A stretch of 64,000 nucleotides of DNA, from NCBI RefSeq assembly GCF_004770745.1, contig NZ_RQGD01000039.1, positions 1-64,000 on the forward strand, written 5' to 3'. The notes below the pieces were generated by a model. It worked only from the letters and a program-made list of their open reading frames with translations. It did no database searches and had not been told where the DNA came from. Both the position numbers and the translations under genes were made by a program. This stretch comes from Leptospira ognonensis. Its GTDB lineage: Bacteria > Spirochaetota > Leptospiria > Leptospirales > Leptospiraceae. Below, in pieces: positions 63,736 to 64,000 of this stretch (position 1 is its first letter; every line of letters starts with the position of its first letter).

Positions 63736-64000
63736 ATGGATGTTGCTAAACTAGATTCCTGGTATAGAAAATCCCTCGTTGTTTTTTCCATCCTCGCAGG
63801 AGGTGCGCAACTCTATTGGGAAGGAAACATCTGGGTAAACGCTTGTTTTGTGATCCTTATGGCAGGGGTTGTTGGCTACTTTACCAACTTTCTGGCAATT
63901 AAAATGTTATTCCAACCAAAACACGGGACCGTGCTCGGTTGGGCGGGACTTGTTCCAAAAAACAAACCAAAAATCGCAAAGTCACTTGGAGAGAGCATCC
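63736..64000 (+). CDS. DUF445-family membrane protein (partial, 3' end off window)
   Basis: The frame from ATG 63736 has 88 residues and stays open to the edge. Two hydrophobic segments (about 12-27 and 32-52) are followed by the DUF445 signature GYFTNFLAIKMLFQPK and GLVPKNKPKIAKSLGE. Members are inner-membrane proteins of uncertain role with a long soluble helical part still to come. It follows SDR by three bases. Confidence 0.85.
   Translation, partial: MDVAKLDSWYRKSLVVFSILAGGAQLYWEGNIWVNACFVILMAGVVGYFTNFLAIKMLFQPKHGTVLGWAGLVPKNKPKIAKSLGESI

Noticed and set aside
1..64000. CRISPR arrays, tRNA/rRNA genes, insertion sequences, prophage
   Set aside because: No regularly spaced repeats, cloverleaf-like segments, transposase or integrase frames, or terminal repeats were seen in the gaps or the coding frames.

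Overview
The window is a dense, AT-rich bacterial chromosome segment and is most probably from Leptospira, likely a saprophytic-type species. This rests on the MoxR/DUF58/BatA/BatB cluster, spirochaete-style lipoproteins, the gene neighbourhoods (trpF-mutS, aroE-folC, bioD-bioA-bioB) and several proteins of leptospiral character. There is no rRNA, tRNA, CRISPR array, insertion sequence or prophage. No gap between genes exceeds 300 bases; the largest, about 290 bases, lies between the two secreted hydrolase genes.

Layout. 1-4489 (-): Bat cluster reading moxR, DUF58, small membrane protein, batA, batB; batB runs off the left edge. 4685-6600 (+): two near-identical secreted alpha/beta-hydrolase-like proteins, each with an intrinsic terminator and a TTGCCA direct repeat upstream. 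6678-13914 (-): a sulfur/persulfide-stress-like locus with a CsoR/CstR-type repressor, then DUF2892 protein, TolC, RND pump, TauE/SafE exporter, persulfide-dioxygenase-like enzyme and a CrcB fluoride channel. Three ATACCC...GGGTAT operators sit on the two promoters. 14016-17748: zinc-ribbon protein, MsbA-like ABC exporter, peptide-type solute-binding lipoprotein. 17714-28433 (-): a run reading degenerate amidohydrolase, S1 protein, trmL, HATPase, uvrB, lon, PBP1A. 28463-36296 (+): second HATPase, glycosyltransferase, aroE, folC, TetR, trpF, mutS. 36267-42850 (-): serB, SGNH lipoprotein, 59-aa protein, MFS carrier, bioB, bioA, bioD. 42902-54028: small operons and single genes (cyclic-nucleotide-binding protein, AI-2E permease, two EamA carriers, RlmL-like methyltransferase, ung, pterin dehydratase, CoA-transferase, LytM peptidase, GST-like, cutA, NADase-type domain protein, ATP-grasp-like protein). 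54116-58951: a DegT-like protein without the usual lysine, diverging from an AvtA-like aminotransferase translationally coupled to a 774-aa unknown membrane protein. 58953-64000: unknown exported protein, CaCA antiporter, dprA, TPR lipoprotein, GNAT, SDR, and the start of a DUF445 protein.

The most coherent system is the CstR-like locus. A thiol-type sensor lacking the copper-ligand histidine, operators inside the promoter, a persulfide dioxygenase and a sulfite-type exporter fit persulfide detoxification. The RND/TolC pair without an adaptor and the terminal fluoride channel are unusual additions. Compactness is another theme: many starts are TTG or GTG inside ATGA/TTGA overlaps, and nine of eleven convergent gene pairs overlap at their 3' ends.
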